Shown here in pieces: positions 36,115-44,131 of a stretch of DNA of 64,000 bases. Both the position numbers and the translations under genes were made by a program. How positions within the stretch are numbered: position 1 is the stretch's first letter; every line of letters starts with the position of its first letter. The stretch is taken from NCBI RefSeq assembly GCF_900105675.1, contig NZ_LT629786.1, forward strand, positions 6,510,001 through 6,574,000, written 5' to 3'. Origin of the DNA: Pseudomonas synxantha (GTDB lineage: Bacteria > Pseudomonadota > Gammaproteobacteria > Pseudomonadales > Pseudomonadaceae). Below the pieces are notes generated by a model. That model saw only the letters and a program-made list of their open reading frames with translations, searched no databases and was not told the origin of the DNA.

Positions 36115-36894
36115 TTAGCGGTAAATGCCGTTTTTGCCGTGCCCGGCCATAGCCCGATTACTGCGCACACTGATCATCAACTTGATATCGATCCACTCCA
36201 CGCCCTGGGCCTTGAGCTTGGGCAGTTCGCGCTCCAGCACCGCCAGGGTCTGTGGGTAAGGGTGCCCGATCATCACCGCCGACCCCTGCTTATGCGCCAG
36301 CTTGATTGCGGTTTGCAGTTGGGTGGTAATCGCCGCCTCGGTGCGTTCGTCATCGAGGAATACATCCCGCGAAACATGGGCCAGGCCGATCTTCTGCGCC
36401 TCGGCGGCGGCGACGGTTTGCGCGCTGGTACGGCTGTCTACGAAGAACTTGTGACGTCGCTGCAGCTCAGCCATCAACCATGCCATCGCCTGCGGCTGCG
36501 CGGTCATGCGGCTGCCCATATGGTTGTTGATGCCGGCTGTATAGGGCACGGCCTGGAACGCGGCGTCCAGGCGCTTGCCGAGTTCTTCCACCGGCAGTTC
36601 GGGGTGCCAGGCGAAGGGCCCGGTGGCCGGGTCCATGGGCATGTGCAGGATCACGATCTTGCCGGCCTTGTGGGCCTCGCGGGCGAATTCGGCGGCGTGG
36701 GGCGTGTCGGGCATGATCGCGGTGGTTACCGGCCCAGGCAGGGCCAGCACACGACGATCCCGGGTCAGGTTTTGCCCGAGGTCGTCGATGATGAGGGTCA
36801 GGTAGGCTTCGTGTGGCTCGCTGGCCGAGGTCGCTTGAGCGACCCCGGCCAGGCTGCACAGCACAGCGATGATCAGGAAAAAACGCATGATCAA
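36115..36894 (-). CDS. divergent polysaccharide deacetylase family protein (YibQ type)
   Basis: The 259-residue exported protein has a signal peptide (MIMRFFLIIAVLCSLAGVAQA-TS) and a polysaccharide deacetylase-like fold: LIIDDLGQNLTRDRRVLALPG, ILHMPMDPATGPF, NNHMGSRMTAQ, KFFVDSRTSAQT. It overlaps ctpA by four bases and is the last gene of an envelope operon with envC and ctpA. The enzymatic role is not established from sequence. Confidence 0.82.
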   Translation of the reverse strand: MIMRFFLIIAVLCSLAGVAQATSASEPHEAYLTLIIDDLGQNLTRDRRVLALPGPVTTAIMPDTPHAAEFAREAHKAGKIVILHMPMDPATGPFAWHPELPVEELGKRLDAAFQAVPYTAGINNHMGSRMTAQPQAMAWLMAELQRRHKFFVDSRTSAQTVAAAEAQKIGLAHVSRDVFLDDERTEAAITTQLQTAIKLAHKQGSAVMIGHPYPQTLAVLERELPKLKAQGVEWIDIKLMISVRSNRAMAGHGKNGIYR

Positions 36895-38207
36895 CGGCTG
36901 CGGGTGATGCTCAGGCCCTTGAGCAGGCTCAGCGCCTGGGCCAACTGATAGTCATCGTCCTGCGGCATCGGCTTGGCTTTGGCGCCGCTGCCGGTCGGCT
37001 GGTCGGCGCCGCCGTTGCCATTGCCCAGGTGACCTTGCAGGTCGGCCTCTTTGTAGTACTCGCTGTCGATCTCGTTGGTGATCTTGGCCTTGCGCACTTC
37101 GATGTCCGGCACGATGCCCTGGGCCTGGATCGAGCGGCCGTTCGGCGTGTAGTACAGCGCCGTGGTGATCTTCAGCGCCCGCTCGTTGTTCAGCGGCAAC
37201 ACGGTTTGCACCGAGCCCTTGCCGAAGGTGGTGGTGCCCATCAGGACGCCGCGCTTCTGATCCTGCAAGGCGCCGGCGACGATTTCCGAGGCCGATGCGC
37301 TGCCGCCGTTGATCAGTACCGCCAGCGGCACGTTCTCGCTCAGGTCGTTGCCGGTGGCCGAGAAGCGCAGTTCGGAGTTGGCGATACGACCCTTGGTGTA
37401 GACAATCAGGCCCTTGGTAATGAAGTGGTCGACCACTTCCACCGCCGATTGCAACACGCCGCCTGGGTTGTTACGCAGGTCGAGCACGATGCCGTTGAGT
37501 TTCTTGCCGTTGTCCTTGCGCAGCTTGGCCAGGGCCTTGGCCACTTCATCGCCGGTCTTGACCTGGAACTGGGTGATGCGGATATAGCCGTAGCCAGACT
37601 CCAGCAATTGGCTCTTGACGCTCTTGACCGTGATGGTCGCACGGGCCAGGGTCACGTCAAACGGGTTGCCGCCGTCTCGTACCAGGGTCAGGGTGATTTT
37701 CTGGCCGAGCTTGCCGCGCATCTTGTCGACGGCCTCGGTCATGCTCTGGCCGCGGGTCGGCTGGCCGTTGATCTTCACGATCAGGTCGCCGGCCTGGATG
37801 CCGGCCTTGGACGCCGGAGTGTCGTCGATGGGCGAGACCACTTTGATCTGGCCGTCCTCGGAGCCCACTTCGATGCCCAGGCCGCCGAACTCACCGCTGG
37901 TGCTTTCCTGCAGTTCGGCAAAATCTTCCGGGCCCAGGTAGGCAGAGTGCGGGTCGAGGTTGCTGAGCATGCCCTTGATGGCATTTTCCAGCAGGGTCTT
38001 GTCGTCTACGGGTTCGACATAAGCTGCCTTGATCCGGTCCATGACCTCGGCAAAGGTGCGCAACTCGTCCAGCGGCAACGGTGCCTTGGTAGTCGCGGCC
38101 ATGGCGGCGGGCGCAGCCGGTGCGGCCTGGTCGGCAAAAGCCAGAGGCGCGCCGATCACCAGGGCGATCGTCAGTGCCAACGAAGTGAGGCGGGACAAAT
38201 GCAGCAT
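36891..38207 (-). CDS. ctpA: S41 family C-terminal processing peptidase
   Basis: The 438-residue periplasmic protease has a signal peptide, a PDZ domain (GGLGIEVGSEDGQIKVVSP to DLIVKINGQPT) and the S41 catalytic region. The nucleophile serine lies in NGGSASASEIVAGALQD, and the general-base lysine in GTTTFGKGSVQT. CtpA-type proteases trim or degrade peptidoglycan hydrolases and their partners; envC next to it fits that role. Confidence 0.9.
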   Translation of the reverse strand: MLHLSRLTSLALTIALVIGAPLAFADQAAPAAPAAMAATTKAPLPLDELRTFAEVMDRIKAAYVEPVDDKTLLENAIKGMLSNLDPHSAYLGPEDFAELQESTSGEFGGLGIEVGSEDGQIKVVSPIDDTPASKAGIQAGDLIVKINGQPTRGQSMTEAVDKMRGKLGQKITLTLVRDGGNPFDVTLARATITVKSVKSQLLESGYGYIRITQFQVKTGDEVAKALAKLRKDNGKKLNGIVLDLRNNPGGVLQSAVEVVDHFITKGLIVYTKGRIANSELRFSATGNDLSENVPLAVLINGGSASASEIVAGALQDQKRGVLMGTTTFGKGSVQTVLPLNNERALKITTALYYTPNGRSIQAQGIVPDIEVRKAKITNEIDSEYYKEADLQGHLGNGNGGADQPTGSGAKAKPMPQDDDYQLAQALSLLKGLSITRSR

Positions 38208-38237
38208 GTCGAACGAACTCCTAATGTAGATGCGACC

Positions 38238-39533
38238 CTATCCTTGGGATCTGCACCATTGTGCAGGATCGCTCGGGCGACCCTGCTGACGAATAGCGAA
38301 GTACAGCGCCGGGGTGTCCTGGCCGCCACTGGTACCGACAGTGGAGATGGATTCACCGGCTTTTACAACATCACCTGCCGACTTGAGTAATGTCTGATTG
38401 TGGCCGTAAAGGCTCAAATAGCCATTGCCGTGGTCGAGAATCACCAGCAAGCCGGCGCCCCGCAGCCAATCGGCAAACACCACGCGCCCACCGTGGACGG
38501 CATGGACCTGGCTGCCGGCGGAGGCGCTGATCATCACCCCATCCCACTTGGCGCGGGTGTCATCGCCACGGGTTTCACCGAAGCGTGCCAGTAGTCGACC
38601 ATCAACTGGCCATGGAAGTTTGCCCCGGGCTGATGCAAAAGGGCCGCCGAAGGACTCGCCGCTGCTGGACACCAGCGGGCCAGGGGCTGCGCGTGCCGGT
38701 TTGCGCGGTGCTGGCGCGTCGCTGCTGGCGGCCAGTTCGGCCTCACGCTGGCGCTTTTTTTCCGCTTCCTGCTGGGCGATCAGCGCTTTTTGCCGCGCCT
38801 CTTCGGCCTCGCGTGCCTGGCGGGCCAGGGTTTCTTCGATGGTCTTGAGCACTTTGGCCAGGTCGGCCTGGTCCTGCTCGCGGGCCTGGAGCTTGGCGTC
38901 GCGGGCTTTCACGTCGTTGTTGAGCTTGGCCAGCGCTTGCTGGCGTTCCTTGCGTACCTTGTCCAACTGGTCGCGCTGGGTATCCAGGGCGCTTTTCTGG
39001 TCGAGCAGTTGTGACTGCTGGTCGGCAATTTCCTGTTCGACATTGGCCAACTGGCGCAGGGTTTCGTTAAAACCCTTCAATTGCGCCAGGCGCGCCTGGC
39101 TCAGGTAATCGTAATACGTGAGGGTGCGGGCGAATTTTTCCGGGTTCTGCTGGTTGAGCAGCAGCTTGAGGTATTCCTGGCGGCCGCTCTGGTACGCGGC
39201 ACGGGCCTGGATCGCGATCAGGCGTTGCTGTTCAACGCGTGCGCTCTGGAGTTTTTTTTTCTCAGCGTCGAGTCGCTCCAGTTCCGACTCGCTCTTCTTT
39301 AATTCTTTTTGCAACTCCTGGACCTGCTTCTCGAGCTTGCCCATTTCGGTTTCCGTGCCGCGCAGGTCTTTCTGCACGCCGGATTTTTCTTCCTGGAGCT
39401 TGCCCAGCAGCTTTTTCAGCTCGGCAATGTCCTGACGCGTAGCGTCCAGTTGTTGTTGGGTTTGTGCACGCTCATCGGCAAAGGCCGGTTGGAGCAGGCA
39501 GACAAGAGCGAGGGTTATCAAGGCGCGAAGCAT
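38238..39533 (-). CDS. envC: murein hydrolase activator EnvC
   Basis: The 431-residue periplasmic protein has a signal peptide (MLRALITLALVCLLQPAFA-DE). A long N-terminal coiled coil (residues about 25-260) follows, with a C-terminal LytM domain (VHAVHGGRVVFADWLRGAG, GYLSLYGHNQTLLKSAG). The LytM domain appears catalytically degenerate: the first metal histidine is replaced (KWDGVMIS). EnvC activates amidases at the division site. Its gene is adjacent to ctpA and yibQ. ATG 39533 is chosen because an upstream extension would mask the signal peptide. Confidence 0.87.
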   Translation of the reverse strand: MLRALITLALVCLLQPAFADERAQTQQQLDATRQDIAELKKLLGKLQEEKSGVQKDLRGTETEMGKLEKQVQELQKELKKSESELERLDAEKKKLQSARVEQQRLIAIQARAAYQSGRQEYLKLLLNQQNPEKFARTLTYYDYLSQARLAQLKGFNETLRQLANVEQEIADQQSQLLDQKSALDTQRDQLDKVRKERQQALAKLNNDVKARDAKLQAREQDQADLAKVLKTIEETLARQAREAEEARQKALIAQQEAEKKRQREAELAASSDAPAPRKPARAAPGPLVSSSGESFGGPFASARGKLPWPVDGRLLARFGETRGDDTRAKWDGVMISASAGSQVHAVHGGRVVFADWLRGAGLLVILDHGNGYLSLYGHNQTLLKSAGDVVKAGESISTVGTSGGQDTPALYFAIRQQGRPSDPAQWCRSQG

Positions 39534-39680
39534 AGAGGCGGGCGACACCAGGGAAAGGGACGGCCTAGTATGCCCGCCAAGCGCTGCAAAAAAAACGCCC
39601 AATTGGGGCTTGCGGGCAAGATAGGTGCCGAGTGGCAGTGGTATGGCAAAAAGATATCTACCAAACGCTGCAAAGCTAAT

Positions 39681-39767
39681 GTGGGAGGGGGCTTGCTCCC
39701 GATTGCGGTGGGTCAGCTACTTATAAGCTGACTGATACACCGCTATCGGGAGCAAGCCCCCTCCCAC
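39681..39767. repeat. REPIN, 87 bp
   Basis: Inverted GTGGGAGGGGGCTTG arms separated by a variable centre. It lies between gpmI and envC, both on the minus strand. Confidence 0.92.
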
Positions 39768-39790
39768 ACTGTTTTGTGGTGATGTCGAAA

Positions 39791-41317
39791 TCAGACCAGG
39801 ATTGAGGTCCCGGTCATCTCCTTCGGCTTCTCCAGCCCCATCAGCATCAGCATGGTCGGCGCCACATCCGCCAGCACGCCGCCATCACGCACCTTGAAGT
39901 TGCGTTTGCCAACGTAGATGAACGGCACCGGCTCGGTCGTATGGGCGGTATGCGCCTGGCCGGTGGACTCGTCGGACATCTGCTCGCAGTTGCCATGGTC
40001 GGCGGTGATCAACGCTTCGCCGCCGACTTTTTCCAGGGCGTCGACAATGCGGCCAACGCACAGGTCCAGGCATTCAACGGCCTTGACCGCCGCTTCCAGG
40101 TTTCCACTATGGCCGACCATGTCGCCGTTGGCGTAGTTGACCACGATCACGTCGTAACGCTGGTTGTCGATGGCATCGACGATCTTGTCGGTAACTTCCG
40201 GCGCGCTCATTTCCGGCTGCAGGTCGTAGGTGGCGACTTTTGGTGACGGGATCAGGATGCGCTCTTCGCCCGGGAACGGTTCTTCACGGCCGCCGGAGAA
40301 GAAAAAGGTCACGTGGGCGTATTTCTCGGTTTCGGCGATGCGCAGCTGGGTTTTGCCGTTCTTCGCCAGATAGTCGCCCAGCACGTTTTCCAGGCTGCCC
40401 GGGGCGAAAGCCGATGGGGCCGGGATGTTGGCGGCGTATTGGGTAAGCATGACGAACTCGACTTTCGGCTGGCGTGCGCGCTCGAAGTCCTTGAAACCCT
40501 CATCGACAAACACATGGCTCAACTCGCGGGCACGGTCGGCGCGGAAGTTCATGAACACCACGGCGTCGCCATCTTCGACCTTTACCGGCTCGCCGATGGT
40601 AGTGGCCTTGACGAACTCGTCGCTTTCGCCGCGGGCGTAGGCGGCTTCCAGGCCTTCCTGGGCGGTGGCGGCATGGAATTCGGCCTGGCCGTCGACGATC
40701 AGGTTATAGGCCTGGGACACGCGGTCCCAGCGGTTGTCGCGATCCATGGCGAAGTAACGGCCAACCAGGCTGGCGATACGGCCCTTGCCGAGGGCGGCGA
40801 AGGTGGTGTCTAGCAGTTCGATGGACGATTGCGCGCTTTTCGGCGGGGTGTCGCGACCGTCGAGGAAGGCGTGCAGGTAGATCTTGTCAGCCCCGCGCTT
40901 GAAGGCCAGTTCAGCCATGGCCACCAAGTGGTCCTGATGGCTGTGTACGCCGCCGTCGGAGAGCAGGCCCATGAAGTGCACGGCCTTGCCGGCGGCGACG
41001 GCTTTATCGACCGCAGCGCAGATGGTCGGGTTCTCGAAGAACTCGCCATCGCGGATCGCTTTGGTGACACGGGTGAAGTCCTGGTATACCACTCGTCCGG
41101 CGCCGAGGTTCATGTGGCCGACTTCCGAGTTGCCCATCTGGCCGTCCGGCAGGCCCACGTCCATGCCGGAACCTGAGATCAAACCGTTGGGTACGGTGGC
41201 GGCCAGGCGATCCAGTACCGGCTTGTTGGCCGAGTACACGGCGTTGTCGTGGTGGCTTTCACTGTGTCCGAAGCCATCGAGAATTATCAGGACCAAAGGT
41301 TTAGGCGTAGTAGTCAT
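39791..41317 (-). CDS. gpmI: 2,3-bisphosphoglycerate-independent phosphoglycerate mutase
   Basis: The 508-residue metalloenzyme interconverts 3- and 2-phosphoglycerate. The start motif [16 protein letters not shown] and the catalytic serine motif [16 protein letters not shown] are clear. Metal ligands appear in [14 protein letters not shown] and [17 protein letters not shown] 41317 is used; a longer frame to 41395 has no support. The divergent rhodanese gene begins 151 bases away. Confidence 0.96.
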   Translation of the reverse strand: MTTTPKPLVLIILDGFGHSESHHDNAVYSANKPVLDRLAATVPNGLISGSGMDVGLPDGQMGNSEVGHMNLGAGRVVYQDFTRVTKAIRDGEFFENPTICAAVDKAVAAGKAVHFMGLLSDGGVHSHQDHLVAMAELAFKRGADKIYLHAFLDGRDTPPKSAQSSIELLDTTFAALGKGRIASLVGRYFAMDRDNRWDRVSQAYNLIVDGQAEFHAATAQEGLEAAYARGESDEFVKATTIGEPVKVEDGDAVVFMNFRADRARELSHVFVDEGFKDFERARQPKVEFVMLTQYAANIPAPSAFAPGSLENVLGDYLAKNGKTQLRIAETEKYAHVTFFFSGGREEPFPGEERILIPSPKVATYDLQPEMSAPEVTDKIVDAIDNQRYDVIVVNYANGDMVGHSGNLEAAVKAVECLDLCVGRIVDALEKVGGEALITADHGNCEQMSDESTGQAHTAHTTEPVPFIYVGKRNFKVRDGGVLADVAPTMLMLMGLEKPKEMTGTSILV

Positions 41318-41468
41318 AGATCCTCTCGCGGCGGTAATAAAGGAAGACAATTGAAAAGGGAGTGGCAGTTTAAAGCGAAGTTCCAACCACGTCACCGCTT
41401 TACGGGGGTTGGCCGCCCCTGGCGCCTGTGTATACTTACCGCCATTTTAACGCCCTGGAACCTCCTTG

Positions 41469-41882
41469 ATGGTTGATCACCTGATTGCATTTGCCACTGC
41501 CCACTACCTGCTCGTGGGTGCCTTCGTCATCCTGCTGGCGCTGCTGATCGCTCATGAACTGAGCCGCGGTGGTCGCAGCCTGAGCACGTCGGAGCTGACC
41601 GCGCTGGTCAACAAGGATGAGGCCGTTGTCGTCGATATTCGCCCGGCCAAGGATTTTGCCGCCGGTCATATCGTCGGTGCCCTTAACATCCCGCAGGACA
41701 AGCTGATCGCACGCTTGGCCGAGCTGGAAAAATACAAGGCCAAGACCATCATCCTGGTCGACGCCCAAGGCCAGCACTCCGGCACCCACGCCCGCGAGAT
41801 GCTCAAGTCCGGCTTTACCGCCGCCAAGCTGTCGGGTGGTATCAGCAGCTGGCGTGGCGATAACCTGCCGCTGGTGAAGTGA
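41469..41882 (+). CDS. rhodanese-like membrane protein without the usual active-site cysteine
   Basis: The 137-residue protein has an N-terminal membrane segment (YLLVGAFVILLALLIAHEL) and a rhodanese-fold domain: VDIRPAKDFAAGHIVGALNIP and SGGISSWRGDNLP. Where active enzymes have a cysteine, the loop reads ILVDAQGQHSGTHARE, with no cysteine. Catalytic sulfur transfer is therefore doubtful; it may be a binding or scaffold protein. It is followed by grxC after one base, in an operon also carrying secB. Confidence 0.8.
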   Translation: MVDHLIAFATAHYLLVGAFVILLALLIAHELSRGGRSLSTSELTALVNKDEAVVVDIRPAKDFAAGHIVGALNIPQDKLIARLAELEKYKAKTIILVDAQGQHSGTHAREMLKSGFTAAKLSGGISSWRGDNLPLVK

Positions 41883-41883
41883 T

Positions 41884-42138
41884 ATGAGCCAGGTTGTCGT
41901 GTATTCCAGCGATTATTGCCCTTATTGCATTCGAGCCAAGCAGTTGCTCCAAAGCAAGAAGGTGGCCTTCGAAGAGATCAAGGTCGATGGCAAGCCCCAG
42001 GTGCGCGCTGAAATGGCCCAGAAGGCCGGCCGCACGTCGGTCCCGCAGATCTGGATCGGCGCCAGGCATATCGGTGGCTGCGATGACCTGTTCGCCCTGG
42101 AGCGCGCCGGTAAACTCGACGCGCTGCTGCTCGTCTGA
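41884..42138 (+). CDS. grxC: glutaredoxin 3
   Basis: The 84-residue protein has the dithiol motif SDYCPYCIRAKQLLQ and the glutathione-binding pattern GRTSVPQIWIG and HIGGCDDLFALE. It reduces disulfides with glutathione. It begins two bases after the rhodanese stop and precedes secB by 42 bases, a gene order typical of Pseudomonas. Confidence 0.95.
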   Translation: MSQVVVYSSDYCPYCIRAKQLLQSKKVAFEEIKVDGKPQVRAEMAQKAGRTSVPQIWIGARHIGGCDDLFALERAGKLDALLLV

Positions 42139-42180
42139 CTCCTAACCCCTTAAAGACCCCAAGATAGAGAAGGATCTGCG

Positions 42181-42660
42181 ATGACTGACCAACAGAACAC
42201 CGAAGCAGCAGAAACCCAAGGCCCACAGTTTTCTCTGCAGCGCATCTACGTGCGTGACCTGTCGTTCGAAGCGCCGAAAAGCCCGGCCATCTTCCGTCAG
42301 GAATGGACCCCAAGCGTTGCGCTGGACCTGAACACCCGTCAGAAAGCCTTGGAAGGCGACTTCCACGAAGTCGTGCTGACCCTGTCGGTTACCGTCAAGA
42401 ACGGCGAAGAAGTAGCCTTCATCGCTGAAGTGCAACAGGCCGGTATCTTCCTGATCCAGGGCCTGGACGAAGCGTCCATGAGCCACACCCTGGGTGCGTT
42501 CTGCCCGAATATCCTGTTCCCGTATGCCCGCGAAACCCTGGACAGCCTGGTCACCCGTGGCTCGTTCCCGGCGCTGATGCTGGCTCCGGTGAACTTCGAT
42601 GCTTTGTACGCCCAAGAGCTGCAGCGCATGCAACAGGAAGGCGCGCCGACGGTTCAGTAA
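42181..42660 (+). CDS. secB: protein-export chaperone SecB
   Basis: The 159-residue protein matches Sec[23 protein letters not shown], then [12 protein letters not shown] and [23 protein letters not shown]. It keeps precursors unfolded and delivers them to SecA. The ATG follows GAGAAGGATCTGCG. Confidence 0.97.
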   Translation: MTDQQNTEAAETQGPQFSLQRIYVRDLSFEAPKSPAIFRQEWTPSVALDLNTRQKALEGDFHEVVLTLSVTVKNGEEVAFIAEVQQAGIFLIQGLDEASMSHTLGAFCPNILFPYARETLDSLVTRGSFPALMLAPVNFDALYAQELQRMQQEGAPTVQ

Positions 42661-42685
42661 TCTCGAACCCGACGCAGCACCCAAT

Positions 42686-42772
42686 GTGGGAGGGGGCTTG
42701 CTCCCGATAGCGGTGGAACAGTCACTTAGATGTCGACTGACACTCCGCCATCGGGGGCAAGCCCCCTCCCAC
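42686..42772. repeat. REPIN, 87 bp
   Basis: Inverted GTGGGAGGGGGCTTG arms after secB, lying between the convergent secB and trmL genes. Confidence 0.92.
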
Positions 42773-42786
42773 ATTTGTTTTGTGTG

Positions 42787-43242
42787 TTACTTGAAACCGA
42801 GCTGACGCCAGCCTTCGTAGACGGCGACGGCCACGGTGTTGGACAGGTTCAGGCTGCGGCAGCCCTCGCGCATCGGCAAGCGCAGGCGGTGGCCGTCGGG
42901 CAGGGCGTCGAGCACGTCGGCCGGCAGGCCACGGCTTTCCGGGCCGAACAGGAAGGCGTCGCCTTCGGCAAAGCTGGCATCATGAAACGGCCGTGAGCCC
43001 TTGGTGGTGAACGCAAACAGCCGTGGATGGCCCAGGCTTTCCAGGCAGCTGGCCAGGTCGGCATGGCGCTGGAGGGTGGCGTACTCGTGATAGTCCAACC
43101 CGGCGCGGCGTAGGCGCTTGTCGTCCATGTCAAAGCCCAGCGGCTCGATCAAATGCAGGTGGCAGCCACTGTTGGCGCACAGCCTGATAACGTTGCCGGT
43201 ATTCGGCGGAATTTCTGGTTGAAAAAGGATGACGTGAAACAT
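42787..43242 (-). CDS. trmL: tRNA (cytidine(34)-2'-O)-methyltransferase TrmL
   Basis: The 151-residue SPOUT enzyme methylates the wobble base of tRNA-Leu. The start MFHVILFQPEIPPNTGNVIRLC and the knot region FLFGPESRGLP and LRLPMREGCRSLNLSNTVAV are diagnostic. ATG 43242 is chosen; a frame open to 43845 runs across a repeat and RNA region and is not supported. Its start codon overlaps the start of the divergent gene by two bases. Confidence 0.95.
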   Translation of the reverse strand: MFHVILFQPEIPPNTGNVIRLCANSGCHLHLIEPLGFDMDDKRLRRAGLDYHEYATLQRHADLASCLESLGHPRLFAFTTKGSRPFHDASFAEGDAFLFGPESRGLPADVLDALPDGHRLRLPMREGCRSLNLSNTVAVAVYEGWRQLGFK

Positions 43243-43681
43243 GCACGGCTCCGAAGGCAAAGATGCGCTGCATTCTACCCCTGAAGACGACCCCAGGCCG
43301 AAGCTATTGCCGAGGGTCTTGGGTTCGTTGGCGATTGTCGGCTTGATGATTGGCCTGATGATTGGTCGCCTGACCACCCCAGACCCGGTTGAGCTGCAGC
43401 AAATAGAGACGGCGACGGACGGCATCGTGGTGTGGTTCAACAGCGAGCCCAAGCTGCATGGCGAACATATTGATGGCACCGTGGCGCTGCTGTTCGACGC
43501 ACTGGGCAAACCTGCCGGCGGGCAACTTAAGGTCAATGACAAGGATGTGAACTGGCGCGTGCGCAAGACCGATGGCGGTTTGCTGCTGAACCTGGTGGCG
43601 GCGCGGCCATTGCGAGGGGAATGGAAAGGCGAGCAGGTCGATGACCGCTGGCGGCTGGAGGTCCATCTCCAAGAGCAATAA
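43241..43681 (+). CDS. conserved membrane-anchored hypothetical protein
   Basis: The 146-residue protein has one membrane segment near residues 25-45 (VLGSLAIVGLMIGLMIG) and a presumably periplasmic remainder (FxH-like WFNSEPKLHGEHIDGTVALLF; VNWRVRKTDGGLLLNL). Family function is unknown. In other Pseudomonas a small gene at this position also sits between ntrC and trmL. Its ATG at 43241 overlaps the trmL ATG by two bases, so the two genes diverge from the same point. A Shine-Dalgarno-like AAGGA lies about 11 bases upstream, within trmL. Confidence 0.72.
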   Translation: MHGSEGKDALHSTPEDDPRPKLLPRVLGSLAIVGLMIGLMIGRLTTPDPVELQQIETATDGIVVWFNSEPKLHGEHIDGTVALLFDALGKPAGGQLKVNDKDVNWRVRKTDGGLLLNLVAARPLRGEWKGEQVDDRWRLEVHLQEQ

Positions 43682-43799
43682 AAGAGGGAGTTCCCGGCCT
43701 GCCTGTACCAGGGCTCCCAAAAGCGTGAAGCCCAAGGGCTCCGTATAAAAGAGGGGATTCTCGGCCTGCCTGTACCAAGGTCCCCGAAACTGGGTCGTA
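43676..43799 (-). ncRNA. nrsZ: nrsZ-like nitrogen-regulated small RNA
   Basis: Two hairpin units, 43681-43718 and 43748-43785, differ at six of 38 bases, and every difference is a compensatory pair change (positions 9 and 35, 10 and 34, 14 and 31 of the unit). This is the pattern of a conserved RNA structure. Transcription on the minus strand would start about 43799, just below the sigma54 promoter at 43810-43825. It would end after the second hairpin, which is followed by TCTTTTATT. NrsZ (previously P11) of P. aeruginosa is an NtrB/NtrC- and sigma54-dependent RNA next to ntrC with tandem stem-loops. The position next to ntrC, the promoter and the structure fit. The exact ends are my estimate. 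Confidence 0.75.
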
Positions 43800-43809
43800 C
43801 CAGGGTTAT

Positions 43810-43825
43810 TGCAGGGGGCGTGCCA
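43810..43825 (-). promoter_or_regulatory. sigma54-type promoter of the nrsZ-like RNA
   Basis: On the minus strand TGGCACGCCCCCTGCA matches TGGCACG-N4-TTGCW, with GG and GC at the correct distance (one mismatch at the T before TGC). It lies 11-12 bases before the predicted RNA start. Confidence 0.75.
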
Positions 43826-43859
43826 GAGTCGTCGATTTGTGCCAAATAATGTCTTCAGA

Positions 43860-43897
43860 AAGCCCAAAGCGCCGGATTACGGGGCTTTGGTGTTTTT
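43860..43897 (+). terminator. hairpin with T-run, possible terminator
   Basis: CCAAAGC (43864-43870) pairs with GCTTTGG (43884-43890), followed on the plus strand by TGTTTTTG. It could end plus-strand transcripts from the hypothetical gene at 43241. An alternative pairing exists on the minus strand but lacks a clear T-run. Confidence 0.4.
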
Positions 43898-43966
43898 GCA
43901 GCTCAATATTTTCCGGGCTGTTCGGTTGTTTCATCTTTGAAAGGTCTGCCCGATGCCGGTTCATGG

Positions 43967-43983
43967 TGCATCGAAGCGGTGCA
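43967..43983 (-). promoter_or_regulatory. candidate NtrC-binding site upstream of the nrsZ-like RNA
   Basis: TGCATCGAAGCGGTGCA matches the NtrC consensus TGCACC-N5-GGTGCA with two changes in one arm. It lies about 150 bases upstream of the sigma54 promoter, a usual enhancer distance. Confidence 0.5.
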
Positions 43984-44012
43984 CAATCCTGCGGCCTTGT
44001 AGAGATCCAAAT

Positions 44013-44099
44013 GTGGGAGGGGGCTTGCTCCCGATAGCGGTGTATCAGTCAGCAACTCTGTAGCTGACCCACCGCCATCGGGAGCAAGCCCCCTCCCAC
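44013..44099. repeat. REPIN, 87 bp
   Basis: Inverted GTGGGAGGGGGCTTG arms downstream of the ntrC stop codon (33 bases away), between ntrC and the nrsZ-like RNA. Confidence 0.92.
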
Positions 44100-44131
44100 A
44101 TTAGACTTTCCAGTGGATCTGAGAGGTGTGA

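Noticed and set aside
43681..43785. A third unit of the covarying hairpin near 43793-43805 (GTACCAGGG)
   Set aside because: Only nine bases match and no stem can be drawn; it lies at the predicted transcript start.
43243..43845. N-terminal extension of trmL to 43845
   Set aside because: It would run across the hairpin units and the divergent gene; TrmL aligns fully from 43242.
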